Source: Actinoplanes italicus (GTDB taxonomy: Bacteria; Actinomycetota; Actinomycetes; Mycobacteriales; Micromonosporaceae). Taken from it: 64,000 nt of DNA. The DNA is taken from positions 682,001 through 746,000 of the forward strand of contig NZ_PVMZ01000002.1 of NCBI RefSeq assembly GCF_003001815.1, written 5' to 3'. The position numbers were made by a program, and so were the translations under genes. The number at the start of each line of letters is the position of its first letter. Position 1 is the first letter of the stretch. This document shows, one piece after another, positions 7,645 through 16,119 of the stretch. The notes under the pieces were generated by a model, which saw only the letters and a program-made list of their open reading frames with translations, was not told where the DNA came from and searched no databases.

Positions 7645-8985
7645 TCAGATGTCCGAGTCGACCAGCTCGCCGAACTCGCCGAGCTCGTCCCGGATGACCG
7701 CCCCGTCACCCTCGACCACCAGGGTCAGGGAGTCCACGGCCAGGTGCTCGGCGGCCGCCTTCGACACCTGCTCGACACTCGCTTCCAGGTATTCGGTGCG
7801 CAGCGTCTCGTAGTAGTCGTCCGGCAGACCGTGCACCACCAGCGTGGACAGGGCGCCGGCGATCGCGCCCGGCGTCTGCATCTCCACCGACAGCTGTCCG
7901 GCCCGCCACGAACGCGCCACCTCCAGCTCCGCCTCGGTCACGCCCTCGGCCTGGGTGCGGGCGATCTCACCGAGCGTGTCCCGGATCGCCGGAGCGGTCA
8001 CCGCGGTCTGCACCCCGGCGGCCACCTCGAAACGACCCCAGCGACGGCTCATGGCGTACGACCCACGGATGCCGTACGTGTACCCCTTCACCTCACGGAT
8101 CAGGTGGTTCAGGCGGGACGTGAACGCGCCACCCAGCACCGTGGCGGCCAGCGTCATCGGCACGTAGTCGGGTGTGGCCCGCTCCGGCGCCCGGTGCCCG
8201 AACCGCAGCGTCGACTGCACCGAGTCCGGCCGGTCCACCAGGATCGTGCGCCGTCGCGGCGGCAGCAGCACCGGAAGCGGCCCGGACTGCTCCAGCAGCT
8301 CGCCCGAGGTGCCCTCGAACGCCGCCTCGGCCAGTGCCGCCAGATCGAGGGCGTCGAGGTCACCGGCGACCACCAGCACACCCGGGCGGCGCAGCCACGC
8401 CTCGTGGAAGGCCAGCACGTCGTCGACGGTCACCGCGGCCACCGAGGTGGGATCGCCGTGCAGCGGACGGCTGTAACGCCCCTCGGCGCCGAACAGGTCG
8501 GCACGCAGCGCGGCGTCGGCGCGGGGACCCGGCTGCGCCCAGTCCATCCGCAGGGCGGTCACCTCGTCGTCGCGGACCCGGGCCACATCGGCGGGATCCA
8601 ATTTCGGCGTACGGGCAGCCTCCGCGGCCAGGCGCACGGCGTCGGCCAGCAGCGGGCCGGGCGCCGACACGCCGACCCGGAACGTGTCCCAGTCCACCGC
8701 CGGTGAAAGTTCGGCGCCGAGACTCTCCAGCGCCAGGGCGTACGCCGCCGAATCGCGCTTGCGGGTGCCCTCCTCCAGCGACTTGGCGAGCACGGTGGCC
8801 GTACCCTCGCGGCCGTCGGACTCGCGGGCCGCGCCCGCGTCCAGCAGCAGCAGCGCGCTGGCCAGGATCTGTCCCGGCAGGTGCGCGGCGATGATCGTGC
8901 CGCCGTGCGCGGTCACCCGGCGGATCACCGGGAACGCGTACGGCCGGGCCGCACCGGTGCCCGGTCGGGTGGTGACGAGGCTCAT
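7645..8985 (-). CDS. M16 zinc peptidase family, non-catalytic partner
   Basis: 446 residues with the two-lobed M16 fold (peptidase M16 N and C domains). At the place where active members carry HxxEH it reads VLAKSLEEGTRKR, so the zinc site is lost, as in the regulatory subunit of two-gene M16 systems. RSYAMS-type C-terminal residues (YGIRGSYAMS) that bind substrate are retained. The start ATG at 8985 overlaps the stop of the active partner (ATGA), so the two chains are probably made together and form a heterodimeric processing peptidase of unknown substrate. An in-frame 33-residue upstream extension lies inside the partner gene and was rejected. Confidence 0.85.
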   Translation of the reverse strand: MSLVTTRPGTGAARPYAFPVIRRVTAHGGTIIAAHLPGQILASALLLLDAGAARESDGREGTATVLAKSLEEGTRKRDSAAYALALESLGAELSPAVDWDTFRVGVSAPGPLLADAVRLAAEAARTPKLDPADVARVRDDEVTALRMDWAQPGPRADAALRADLFGAEGRYSRPLHGDPTSVAAVTVDDVLAFHEAWLRRPGVLVVAGDLDALDLAALAEAAFEGTSGELLEQSGPLPVLLPPRRRTILVDRPDSVQSTLRFGHRAPERATPDYVPMTLAATVLGGAFTSRLNHLIREVKGYTYGIRGSYAMSRRWGRFEVAAGVQTAVTAPAIRDTLGEIARTQAEGVTEAELEVARSWRAGQLSVEMQTPGAIAGALSTLVVHGLPDDYYETLRTEYLEASVEQVSKAAAEHLAVDSLTLVVEGDGAVIRDELGEFGELVDSDI

Positions 8986-10295
8986 GAGGGCTCCCCGGGA
9001 ACGTAGGTGAGGGTGACACGGGACTCCGGACGCAGCACCTGCCTCGCCGCCTCGGTGACGTCGTCCGAGGTGACCGCCAGCCACTTCGGCAGACGGTCCG
9101 CGGCCGTGGCCGGGTCACCGAACTGGGTCGCGTACCGCCCCAGCAGGTCGGCACGGCCGCCGACCGTCGAGACGCCCCGCCACCAGGCGGTGGTGAGCAG
9201 CGCCTTCGCCCGGTTCAGCTCGTCGTCGGTCACCGGCTCGTCGATCAGGCTCTGCACCACCTCGGCCAGGCCCGCCTCGAGGGTCTCCAGCGAGACGCCG
9301 TCCTTCGCGGTGGCCGTGATGATCAGCGGGGCCGGGGCGTGCGCCAGGTCCACCCCGTAGGCGCCGATGTAGTCCGGCTGGGCGATCCGCGCGCCGTCGG
9401 CGAGCCGCTGGTAGAGCCGGCTGCCCCGGCCGCTGCCCAGCACCATGGAGAGCACCGTCACAGCGTCGTATCCGGCCGTCCCGAACGGGAACGTCCGGTG
9501 AGACAGGTAGATGCGGGCGGCCGGCACCTTCGCGGTGACCGACTCGCGTACCGCCTCGGTCGCCGGACCCGGCAGCGAGCCGTCCGGCGCGGCCGGGATG
9601 TCCGGAACCGTGGCGATCGCGCCGAAGTACTTCTCGGCCAGCGCGAACACCTCGGCCGCGCTCGTGTCGCCGACGACCGTCAGGACCGCGTTGTTCGGCG
9701 CGTAGTACTGCTGGTGGAACGCCTTGAACGTGTCCAGCGCGGCTCCGTTCAGGTCCTCCATCGACCCGATCGTCGAGTGGTGGTACGGGTGGCCCTCCGG
9801 ATACAGCAGCGGCAGCAGACGCAGCCAGGCGTCGCCGTAGGGCACGTTCTCGTACCGCTGACGCCTCTCGTTCTTGACCACCTCACGCTGGTTGTCCAGC
9901 GTCTCCTGGGTGAGCGCCGGGACGAGGCCGCCCATCCGGTCGGCCTCCAGCCAGAGCGCGAGCTCCAGATGCTCGGACGGCATCGTCTCGAAGTAGTTCG
10001 TCCGGTCCGGGTTGGTGGTCGCGTTGAGCGAGCCACCGTTGCCCTGGACCAGCTTCATGTGCTCGGTCTTCTTCACGTGCTGCGAACCCTCGAACATCAG
10101 GTGCTCGAAGAGGTGCGCGAACCCGGTCTGACCTGGCGGCTCGTGCCGGGAGCCGACGTCGTACCAGAGGTTGACGCAGACGACTGGCGCCGTCCGGTCC
10201 TCACTGACGACGACGCGCAGACCGTTCGCGAGCCGCGTGGTTTCGATGGGCCACGGATACCCGGTCGTGGCGACCGGTGCGGATGGTGACGTCAC
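8982..10295 (-). CDS. M16 zinc metallopeptidase, catalytic subunit (pitrilysin/processing-peptidase type)
   Basis: 437 residues. HLFEHLMFEGS (about residues 62-72) is the inverted zinc motif HxxEH, with the distal Glu in the stretch QREVVKNERRQ. YLSHRTFPFGT and YIGAYGVDLAH belong to the second lobe. It is the catalytic half of a two-gene M16 system, with the inactive partner overlapping its stop codon. No signal peptide is seen, so it acts in the cytoplasm or is exported by another path. Start GTG at 10295. Confidence 0.92.
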   Translation of the reverse strand: MTSPSAPVATTGYPWPIETTRLANGLRVVVSEDRTAPVVCVNLWYDVGSRHEPPGQTGFAHLFEHLMFEGSQHVKKTEHMKLVQGNGGSLNATTNPDRTNYFETMPSEHLELALWLEADRMGGLVPALTQETLDNQREVVKNERRQRYENVPYGDAWLRLLPLLYPEGHPYHHSTIGSMEDLNGAALDTFKAFHQQYYAPNNAVLTVVGDTSAAEVFALAEKYFGAIATVPDIPAAPDGSLPGPATEAVRESVTAKVPAARIYLSHRTFPFGTAGYDAVTVLSMVLGSGRGSRLYQRLADGARIAQPDYIGAYGVDLAHAPAPLIITATAKDGVSLETLEAGLAEVVQSLIDEPVTDDELNRAKALLTTAWWRGVSTVGGRADLLGRYATQFGDPATAADRLPKWLAVTSDDVTEAARQVLRPESRVTLTYVPGEPS

Positions 10296-10364
10296 CCGAC
10301 CAATCTTGCCCTGTCCGACACGAATCCGGTTTTACTACGTGGCGCGCGATCATGATCGGGTGCG

Positions 10365-10802
10365 ATGCTGGGCGGCGTGCTAGAGGACGTACGGGTGAAC
10401 GACCGCCTGACCATCCCGGCGGCCGAACTCTCGTGGCGGTTCTCGCGCGCGAGCGGCCCGGGTGGTCAGGGCGTCAACACCACCGATTCGAGGGTCGAGC
10501 TGTCGTGGGACGTGCTCGGCTCCGACCTGCTGCCCCCGATGCTGAAGGAACGCGCCGCCGACCGGCTCGGCCCACGGCTCGTCAACGGTGTCATCACGAT
10601 CACCGCGGCCGAGCACCGTTCGCAGCTGCGCAACCGGGAAGCGGCCGCCGACCGGCTGGCCGGGCTGATCGCCGGAGCCATCGCCGCGCCGCCCCGGGCC
10701 CGCCGCGCCACGAAGCCGACCCGTGGCTCCGTCGAGCGCCGCATCGCCGACAAGAAGCGCCGCGCCCAGACCAAACGCAACCGGCGCGGCGACCAGGACT
10801 GA
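10365..10802 (+). CDS. arfB: Peptidyl-tRNA hydrolase ArfB-like (GGQ) ribosome rescue factor
   Basis: 145 residues. The release-factor-like domain has RASGPGGQGVNTTDSRVEL, where GGQ is the hydrolytic loop, and the C terminus is a basic tail (RRIADKKRRAQTKRNRRG) that enters the empty mRNA channel of stalled ribosomes. Together these are diagnostic for ArfB/ICT1, which frees peptides from ribosomes lacking a stop codon. The length is normal. The start may be ATG 10365 or GTG 10377. A small hypothetical gene follows 4 nt downstream. Confidence 0.9.
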   Translation: MLGGVLEDVRVNDRLTIPAAELSWRFSRASGPGGQGVNTTDSRVELSWDVLGSDLLPPMLKERAADRLGPRLVNGVITITAAEHRSQLRNREAAADRLAGLIAGAIAAPPRARRATKPTRGSVERRIADKKRRAQTKRNRRGDQD

Positions 10803-10806
10803 CCGG

Positions 10807-11394
10807 ATGCGTTTCCGGTTGTACGCCCACCCGGCCCCGGTGATCCTGGCCGGTCGGTCCGTCCCGGCCCCGGACGGTCTGCACGTCGAGGCCGCGGGTG
10901 GTTTCCGGCTCCGGTGCACCGCGACCGCGGCGATGTTCGAGCCCCTGCCCGGCAGTGTGCTGCGCGTCCGCTCGGCGGACGGCGTACCGCTGCCCGGCAG
11001 CGACCGTCCGGTGACCGGGTTCACCATCGCCAACGAGACCGGCGCCGACCTGGCGATCTGGCTGGAGACGGCCGGCTTCCACTTCGTCCTGCCCGCCGGG
11101 GCCACGGTTCCGGCCGCCTGCGTGACGCCGCGGCCGGACGGAGCCGGCACGTGGGACGGCGTGGGCGAGATCGTGTCGGAACCGGGCCTGCTCCAGTTCT
11201 TCGAACTCGCCGACGTCAGCTTCGTGCTCGGGATGCCGGACGGGTCCGTGCTGGAGGCCTACCACCCTGCCGATCCACTGATCGCGGCGATGCTCCGGGA
11301 ACTCGGTTACGAGGCGCGGTCACGGAAACACGGAGGCGCCGAGGGGCGCCCCGAGCACGTCTGCGTCGAGGGCCGCTTCGTCAGCGCTGGTTGA
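10807..11394 (+). CDS. Hypothetical protein downstream of arfB
   Basis: 195 residues, no family recognised. The protein is soluble-looking, begins MRFRLYAHPAPVILAG and has a stretch of beta-type segments (FRLRCTATAAMF, SVLRVRSADGVPLPG), then ADVSFVLGMPDGSVLEAYHPADPL. ATG 10807, 4 nt after the arfB stop, is chosen over an upstream frame that lies within arfB. It ends 14 nt inside the convergent neighbour. Codon use matches the surroundings. It is probably co-transcribed with arfB but that does not define its role. Confidence 0.65.
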   Translation: MRFRLYAHPAPVILAGRSVPAPDGLHVEAAGGFRLRCTATAAMFEPLPGSVLRVRSADGVPLPGSDRPVTGFTIANETGADLAIWLETAGFHFVLPAGATVPAACVTPRPDGAGTWDGVGEIVSEPGLLQFFELADVSFVLGMPDGSVLEAYHPADPLIAAMLRELGYEARSRKHGGAEGRPEHVCVEGRFVSAG

Positions 11395-12322
11395 AGGGGG
11401 CGACCGCCTCGCGGTTCTGTGCGGCGGCGTCCGGGCCGAGCAGCGCCTCGCAGACGCGGATCAGGCGGCTGCGCAGAGCGGCCGCGCGGCGGGCGAGCTC
11501 GCGCTGCCGGGCGACGTACTCCGCCTTGCCCTCCGATGTTTCGATCTTGACCGGGGGGTGGCCGTAGGAGGCCAGATCGTAGGGGCTGGCCTGCATGTCG
11601 AGCAGGCGGATCTCGCCGGCCAGGGCGAAGCAGTCCAATGCCAGGGCGCCGGGGACGGCGGGACCGAGTTTCTGCGCCCACTTGTGCACGTCCATGGCGG
11701 CATGCAGACAGCCCGGCTGGTCGAGGTCGACCTGGGTGGCGCGGGTCGGCTGCAGCCGGTTGAGGCCGACCGCCTCGGGTGTGAAGAACCGGAACGCGTC
11801 GAAGTGGGTGCAGCGGATGGTGTGCTGCTCGACCACCTCGTCGGTGCCGGCCTGGCCGAGGCGCAGCGGCAGCTCGTGGCGGTGCTCGTGGTCGCGGTAG
11901 ACCATGGCCCACTCGTGCAGGCCGAAGCAGCCGGAGAAGACCGGGCGCGACGCCGTGGCGGTGAGCAGGCCGTGAATGTAGCGGACGCTCTCGGCCCGGG
12001 CGTGCATGAACGCGTCCTGATCGAGGGTGACGACACCGTCGGGATAGGACATGTAGAACTTCCACCCGGCGTGCTCGGCCAGGCCGTCGGGCGCCGCGGA
12101 CAGGCCGGTGCCGACGCCGGGGTGCCAGCGGCGCAGCAGGGACGGGCGGGTGCCGTAGTAGTCGTAGAGGAAGTCCTCGATGGCGTGCTTCTCGCCCGCG
12201 GCGCGGCGAGCACGGTGGCCCGCGGTCATCTGGTCGGCGCGCTCCGAGTGCGCCCGGGCGAGGGGAATCCAGGTAACCGAGGGCAGCGTGGTGGTGAGTG
12301 CCCTCACCTGCTTGATCCCCAT
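11381..12322 (-). CDS. Conserved actinobacterial protein, often labelled 3-methyladenine DNA glycosylase
   Basis: 313 residues from ATG 12322 (MGIKQVRALTT). Conserved-looking blocks are DFLYDYYGTRPSLLRRWHPG, SGCFGLHEWAMVYR, RCTHFDAFRFFTPEAVGLN and EIRLLDMQASPYDL. I associate this layout with a widespread actinobacterial family annotated as 3-methyladenine DNA glycosylase, but none of the helix-hairpin-helix or AlkA/Tag motifs is visible, so the function should be taken as unproven. It stands alone, convergent with the arfB pair and divergent from the ABC exporter. Confidence 0.5.
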   Translation of the reverse strand: MGIKQVRALTTTLPSVTWIPLARAHSERADQMTAGHRARRAAGEKHAIEDFLYDYYGTRPSLLRRWHPGVGTGLSAAPDGLAEHAGWKFYMSYPDGVVTLDQDAFMHARAESVRYIHGLLTATASRPVFSGCFGLHEWAMVYRDHEHRHELPLRLGQAGTDEVVEQHTIRCTHFDAFRFFTPEAVGLNRLQPTRATQVDLDQPGCLHAAMDVHKWAQKLGPAVPGALALDCFALAGEIRLLDMQASPYDLASYGHPPVKIETSEGKAEYVARQRELARRAAALRSRLIRVCEALLGPDAAAQNREAVAPFNQR

Positions 12323-12417
12323 CGCACCAATGTATCTAGCCGAGGCGATCAACACGATCACCGTTTGGCGCGAATGAGTTCCGCCACGGAATTTGGCATG
12401 AGAGACGTACGCCGATG

Positions 12418-12435
12418 TGTAGTAGATGTACTACA
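12418..12435 (+). promoter_or_regulatory. Operator-like dyad upstream of the ABC exporter
   Basis: TGTAGTA (12418-12424) and TACTACA (12429-12435) form a perfect 7-bp inverted repeat around GATG, centred 29 nt before the ABC ATPase start codon. The short AT-rich dyad in GC-rich DNA suits binding by a dimeric repressor. The local XRE-type regulator at 14236 is one candidate binder. Confidence 0.55.
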
Positions 12436-12455
12436 TCCTTGATAGTGTGCTGGAC

Positions 12456-13382
12456 ATGACAGGATCGGTTTTGGCCGCGGGCGACACGGTCGACACGCCG
12501 AGGGCGGGCCCGGTCATCGAGGTCCGCGACCTCCGGATGCGTTACGGCGACAAAGAAGTGCTGGTGGGCGTCGACTTCACGGCGGCCGCCGGCGAGGTGG
12601 TCGTGTTGCTCGGGCCCAACGGCGCCGGCAAGACGACCACGATCGAGATCCTGGAGGGCTTCCGGGTTCGCTCCGGCGGGCACGTCCTGGTTCTGGGCAC
12701 CGATCCGGCCGACGGCGACGAGCACTGGCGGTCCCGGCTCGGCGTGGTGCTGCAGTCCTGGCGTGACCACGGCAAGTGGCGGGTTCGCGAGCTGCTGGCC
12801 CATCTCGGTGCGTATTACAAGGACTACTCCACTCCCGGCCGGGCACGCCCGTGGCCGGTCGACGAGCTGCTCGAGGTGGTCGGTCTGACCGCCGCGGCGG
12901 ACACCCGGATCGCCCGGCTCTCCGGTGGCCAGCGTCGCAGGCTCGACGTGGCGATCGGCATCGTGGGGCGGCCCGAGCTGCTCTTCCTCGACGAGCCGAC
13001 GGTCGGGTTCGACCCGGAGGCCCGGCGCGAGTTCCATGACCTGGTGCACCGGCTGACCGATGTGGACTCGACGACGATCCTGCTGACCACGCACGACCTC
13101 GACGAGGCGGAGAAGCTCGCCGACCGCATCCTCATCCTGACCCGCGGGCAGATCGTCGCGAGCGGTTCGGCCGACGAGCTGTCCCGGCAGGTGGCCGGCG
13201 AGTCGGAGATCCGGTGGACGTGTGACGGCCAGCGGTTCGTGCATTCGGCCGACGACGCCACCGGGTTCGTTCGCGAGCTGTTCCGTCAGCACGGCGACGC
13301 GATCGGTGATCTGGAGGTCCGCCGGTCCAGTCTGGAGGAGACGTACATGAAACTGGTCCGAGCCGCCGAGGGGAGCGCGTGA
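12456..13382 (+). CDS. ABC transporter ATP-binding protein (DrrA/daunorubicin-resistance type)
   Basis: 308 residues. Walker A GPNGAGKTTT, Q-loop LGVVLQS, signature LSGGQRRRLD, Walker B LLFLDEPTVGFDP and the switch His in TTHDLDEAE are all intact. The C-terminal 80 residues match the extension of DrrA-like ATPases. It powers the permease encoded next, with which it overlaps, and together they form a two-gene exporter for drugs, lipids or antibiotics. ATG 12456 is chosen; an ATG at 12426 would lie inside the dyad operator and has no ribosome site. Confidence 0.92.
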   Translation: MTGSVLAAGDTVDTPRAGPVIEVRDLRMRYGDKEVLVGVDFTAAAGEVVVLLGPNGAGKTTTIEILEGFRVRSGGHVLVLGTDPADGDEHWRSRLGVVLQSWRDHGKWRVRELLAHLGAYYKDYSTPGRARPWPVDELLEVVGLTAAADTRIARLSGGQRRRLDVAIGIVGRPELLFLDEPTVGFDPEARREFHDLVHRLTDVDSTTILLTTHDLDEAEKLADRILILTRGQIVASGSADELSRQVAGESEIRWTCDGQRFVHSADDATGFVRELFRQHGDAIGDLEVRRSSLEETYMKLVRAAEGSA

Positions 13383-14227
13383 TGACGATGAGGATCGTCC
13401 GGCTGGGCCTGTCCCGCGGCCTGGTCGAGATGCGTCAGACACTGACCAACGGCTTCGACGTCTTCGGGTACCTCCTGCCCGCCCTGCTGCTGGTCGGCAC
13501 GCTGTTGCTGATGCGCGACGACACCATCCCGGGCACCGACTTCAGCCTCGGCGCGCACAGCCTCGTCGGGTCGCTCGGCATGCTCACCGCGATCGGCGGC
13601 GTGATGACCACCGCGCAGTACCTCGCGATGGACCGGGAGGACGGCACCCTGCTGCGGGCCAAGGCCACACCGAACGGGATGACCGGCTATCTGATCGGCA
13701 AGATCGTCCTGGTCGCCGGGGTCACCGTGATCGGATGCGTGTTCGTCCTGGTGCCGGGGATGTTCCTGGTGGACGGGTTGCGACTCGACATGGCCGGTCT
13801 CCTCACCCTGCTCTGGCTGGCGCCGCTGGCCTTCCTCGCGACCATGCCCTTGGGCGCCGTGCTCGGCTCGCTCTTCGACAGTGCCCGGACCGTGTCGGTC
13901 CTCATGCTGCCGATCATCGGGGTGACCGCGGTCTCCGGCATCTTCTACCCGATCACGGCCATGCCCGGCTGGTTGCAGGGCGTCGCGCAGATGTTCCCGA
14001 TGTACTGGCTAGGGTTGGGGCTCCGGTCGGCGCTGCTGCCCGGTTCGCTGGTGGTCGCCGAGCTCGGCGACTCGTGGCGGCATCTGGAGACGTTCGCGGT
14101 GCTGGGGGTGTGGTCGGTGATCGGGCTCGCGCTCGCGCCGGGGATCCTGCGGCGGATGGCCCGCAGGGAGTCGGGTTCCGCGGTGGCCGCGCGCCGCGAG
14201 CGGGCGCTGTCCCGTGTGACGGTCTGA
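13379..14227 (+). CDS. ABC-2 type permease (DrrB-like)
   Basis: About 282 residues with six hydrophobic segments: near residues 22-42, 56-76, 100-125, 135-158, 165-188 and 240-262. The motif GIFYPITAMPGWLQGVAQMFPMYW near the fifth segment is the conserved ABC-2 signature region of drug exporters. The start GTG at 13379 (or ATG 13382) overlaps the ATPase stop codon, so the two subunits are coupled in translation. It forms the membrane part of the exporter. Confidence 0.9.
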   Translation: MMTMRIVRLGLSRGLVEMRQTLTNGFDVFGYLLPALLLVGTLLLMRDDTIPGTDFSLGAHSLVGSLGMLTAIGGVMTTAQYLAMDREDGTLLRAKATPNGMTGYLIGKIVLVAGVTVIGCVFVLVPGMFLVDGLRLDMAGLLTLLWLAPLAFLATMPLGAVLGSLFDSARTVSVLMLPIIGVTAVSGIFYPITAMPGWLQGVAQMFPMYWLGLGLRSALLPGSLVVAELGDSWRHLETFAVLGVWSVIGLALAPGILRRMARRESGSAVAARRERALSRVTV

Positions 14228-14235
14228 GGGCGCCT

Positions 14236-14481
14236 GTGGGTAGCAGTGAGATCACGTACAACCGGATCGCGATGCTGCGCGCCGAGCGTGGCATCACCCG
14301 GCGGCAGCTCGCCGACGCTCTCGGGGTGCACTACCAGACGGTGGGCTACCTGGAGCGCGGCGAGTTCAGTCCCAGCCTCCACCTCGCGTTGCGCATCTGT
14401 GCCTACTTCGAGGTGCCGGTCGAGGTGGTCTTCGCCCTGGAGCCGTTCCCGCGGCTCGGCGCGGAGACCCGGCCGGCATAG
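14236..14481 (+). CDS. Small XRE-family HTH regulator
   Basis: 81 residues starting at GTG 14236, 8 nt after the permease stop with GAGGG upstream. RIAMLRAERGITRRQLADALGVHYQTVGYLERGEFSPS is a full XRE helix-turn-helix (quoted here only to show the span, residues 9-46; key helices are RRQLADALGV and YQTVGYLERG). The protein is only the DNA-binding domain plus a short tail (FEVPVEVVFALEPF), typical of tiny regulators at the end of exporter operons. It may bind the dyad at 12418-12435 and control the operon. Confidence 0.85.
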   Translation: MGSSEITYNRIAMLRAERGITRRQLADALGVHYQTVGYLERGEFSPSLHLALRICAYFEVPVEVVFALEPFPRLGAETRPA

Positions 14482-14579
14482 GTCCGGCGGCGCGGCTTGT
14501 CTTCCCGCGGCTCCGTGCCGGGATTCGACCGGCATAGGTTGTAGGGGAACGCCCGCACCGCTAGAGATGGGAATACCCC

Positions 14580-15374
14580 GTGCGCTTCGCCCGCTTTGTC
14601 CACCCTGGTGGAGTTTCGTTCGGCGTCGTCGAGGGCGACAGCTCCTCCGGACTGACGGTGGCCGAGATCGACAGCATCCCCTTCAACGAGGTGCGCTTCA
14701 CCGGCCAGCGCTGGGCACTGGCCGACATCCGGCTGCTCGCCCCGATCTTCTCCAGCAAGGTGATCGGAATCGGCCGCAACTACGCCGACCACGCCGCTGA
14801 GATGGGCAACGAGGTCCCCAAGGAACCGCTGATCTTCATCAAGCCGTCCACCTCGGTGATCGGCCCCAACGACGCCATCCGCATCCCTGCCGTCACCGAG
14901 CAGGTCGAGGAGGAGGCCGAGCTCGCCGTCGTGATCGGCGCGTCCGGCGCCCGCCGGGTCGACCGGGCCGGCGCCGAGAAGGCGATCTTCGGCTACACGT
15001 GTGGCAACGACGTGACCGCCCGTGACCTGCAGCGCAAGGACCCGCAGTGGACCCGGGCCAAGGGCTTCGACTCGTTCTGCCCGATCGGCCCGTGGATCGT
15101 CACCGGCCTGGACGTCAGCGACATCGAGGTGCGCTGCGAGGTCGGCCGCGACCCGGAGAACATGGAGGTGCGCCAGATCGGGCGTACCAAGGACATGGTC
15201 TTCGACATTCCGAGCCTGATCTCGTACGTGTCACATGTCATGACGCTGCTGCCGGGCGACGTCATCCTGACCGGCACGCCGGCCGGGGTCAGCAGGATCG
15301 TGCCGGGAGACACCGTGTCGGTCAGCATCCAGGGCATCGGTGAGCTGCGTAACCCGGTCGTCTCGCTGGACTGA
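14580..15374 (+). CDS. Fumarylacetoacetate hydrolase-family protein
   Basis: 264 residues, start GTG 14580. The FAH fold is marked by KVIGIGRNYADHAAEMG, IFIKPSTSVIGP, EEEAELAVVIG (metal-binding Glu pair), NDVTARDLQ and PGDVILTGTPAG. Members are metal-dependent acylpyruvases, hydratases or decarboxylases of 2-keto acids; the exact substrate is unclear. In M. tuberculosis a homologue (Rv2993c) also lies just before the tRNA-Glu/tRNA-Gln and leuCD region, and is followed there by gltX, which is absent here. The last 144 nt are overlapped on the other strand by the tetR frame. Confidence 0.88.
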   Translation: MRFARFVHPGGVSFGVVEGDSSSGLTVAEIDSIPFNEVRFTGQRWALADIRLLAPIFSSKVIGIGRNYADHAAEMGNEVPKEPLIFIKPSTSVIGPNDAIRIPAVTEQVEEEAELAVVIGASGARRVDRAGAEKAIFGYTCGNDVTARDLQRKDPQWTRAKGFDSFCPIGPWIVTGLDVSDIEVRCEVGRDPENMEVRQIGRTKDMVFDIPSLISYVSHVMTLLPGDVILTGTPAGVSRIVPGDTVSVSIQGIGELRNPVVSLD

Positions 15375-16073
15375 ACGTTCTATCCCGTCGAGCAACAGGG
15401 CCAGGCCGTAATCGAAAGCGGTCTGGCCCTCGTCGTCGAACCCGCCCGCGTTCCACAGCGCGGTCATCGCCGGGTGGGTCTCGACGTCGAACCAGTCCTC
15501 CCAGAACTCGCCGCGCTCCAGCCACCACGCCTCGGTGGACTGCCCGCTGGTACGGCTCAGCCGCGCGTCCTCACCGGCCTGGCGGGCGAACGCGTAGACG
15601 TACGTGGTGATCGAAAGTGCCGCCCGGTTGATCCCCTCGCTCGGCAGCCCGGCCGCGGACATCGTGGCGATCATGAACTCCCGCTCCGCCATCGTGCCCG
15701 GACCGAGCGGCGGCCGGACCAGTGAGACCTCGGTCAGCCAGGGATGGATCAAGAACATTTCCCGGGTACGCGCGGCGAACAGCACCGCCCTGTCGCGCCA
15801 GTCCTCGTCGCCCGCGGTCAGATCGCGCGCCAGCAGCGCGTCGTCGACCATCAGCGCGACAAGATCAGCGCGCGACGGCACGTACGTGTAGATCGTCATC
15901 GTCGCGACCCCGAGGCCGGCCGCCACGCGTGCCATCGAGGCCGCCTCCAGGCCGTCCGCGTCGGCGATCCGGATCGCGGCGGCCACCACCGCGTCGACGC
16001 TGAGCCGTGGCGGGCGTCCGGCGGCCTTCTTTGCGGGCCGGGTCCGCCGCCAGAGCAGTGGGAAATTCTCCAT
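15231..16073 (-). CDS. TetR/AcrR-family transcriptional regulator
   Basis: 280 residues from ATG 16073. The helix-turn-helix is at about residues 26-70 (SVDAVVAAAIRIADADGL, then MARVAAGLGVATMTIYTYVPSRADL), followed by a TetR_C-type ligand domain rich in Trp and aromatic residues. It is divergent from the NmrA-like reductase, with a dyad operator between them, so it probably represses that gene and itself. The conserved part ends near DGIERSVQ; the final 48 residues run antisense through the end of the FAH gene and may be a non-functional extension caused by loss of a stop codon. Confidence 0.85.
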   Translation of the reverse strand: MENFPLLWRRTRPAKKAAGRPPRLSVDAVVAAAIRIADADGLEAASMARVAAGLGVATMTIYTYVPSRADLVALMVDDALLARDLTAGDEDWRDRAVLFAARTREMFLIHPWLTEVSLVRPPLGPGTMAEREFMIATMSAAGLPSEGINRAALSITTYVYAFARQAGEDARLSRTSGQSTEAWWLERGEFWEDWFDVETHPAMTALWNAGGFDDEGQTAFDYGLALLLDGIERSVQRDDRVTQLTDALDADRHGVSRHDPADPGRRAGQDDVARQQRHDM

Positions 16074-16084
16074 GATTCCGTATA

Positions 16085-16110
16085 CCCTACGGGAAACAGT
16101 TTCCGTAGGG
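16085..16110 (+). promoter_or_regulatory. Dyad operator between tetR and the NmrA-like gene
   Basis: CCCTACGGGAAAC and GTTTCCGTAGGG form an inverted repeat around one central A, with one extra G in the left half. It begins 12 nt from the tetR start and ends 9 nt before the reductase ATG, overlapping both likely ribosome-binding regions or promoters. This position is typical of TetR autoregulation with control of the divergent target. Confidence 0.7.
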
Positions 16111-16119
16111 GGTACGAGA

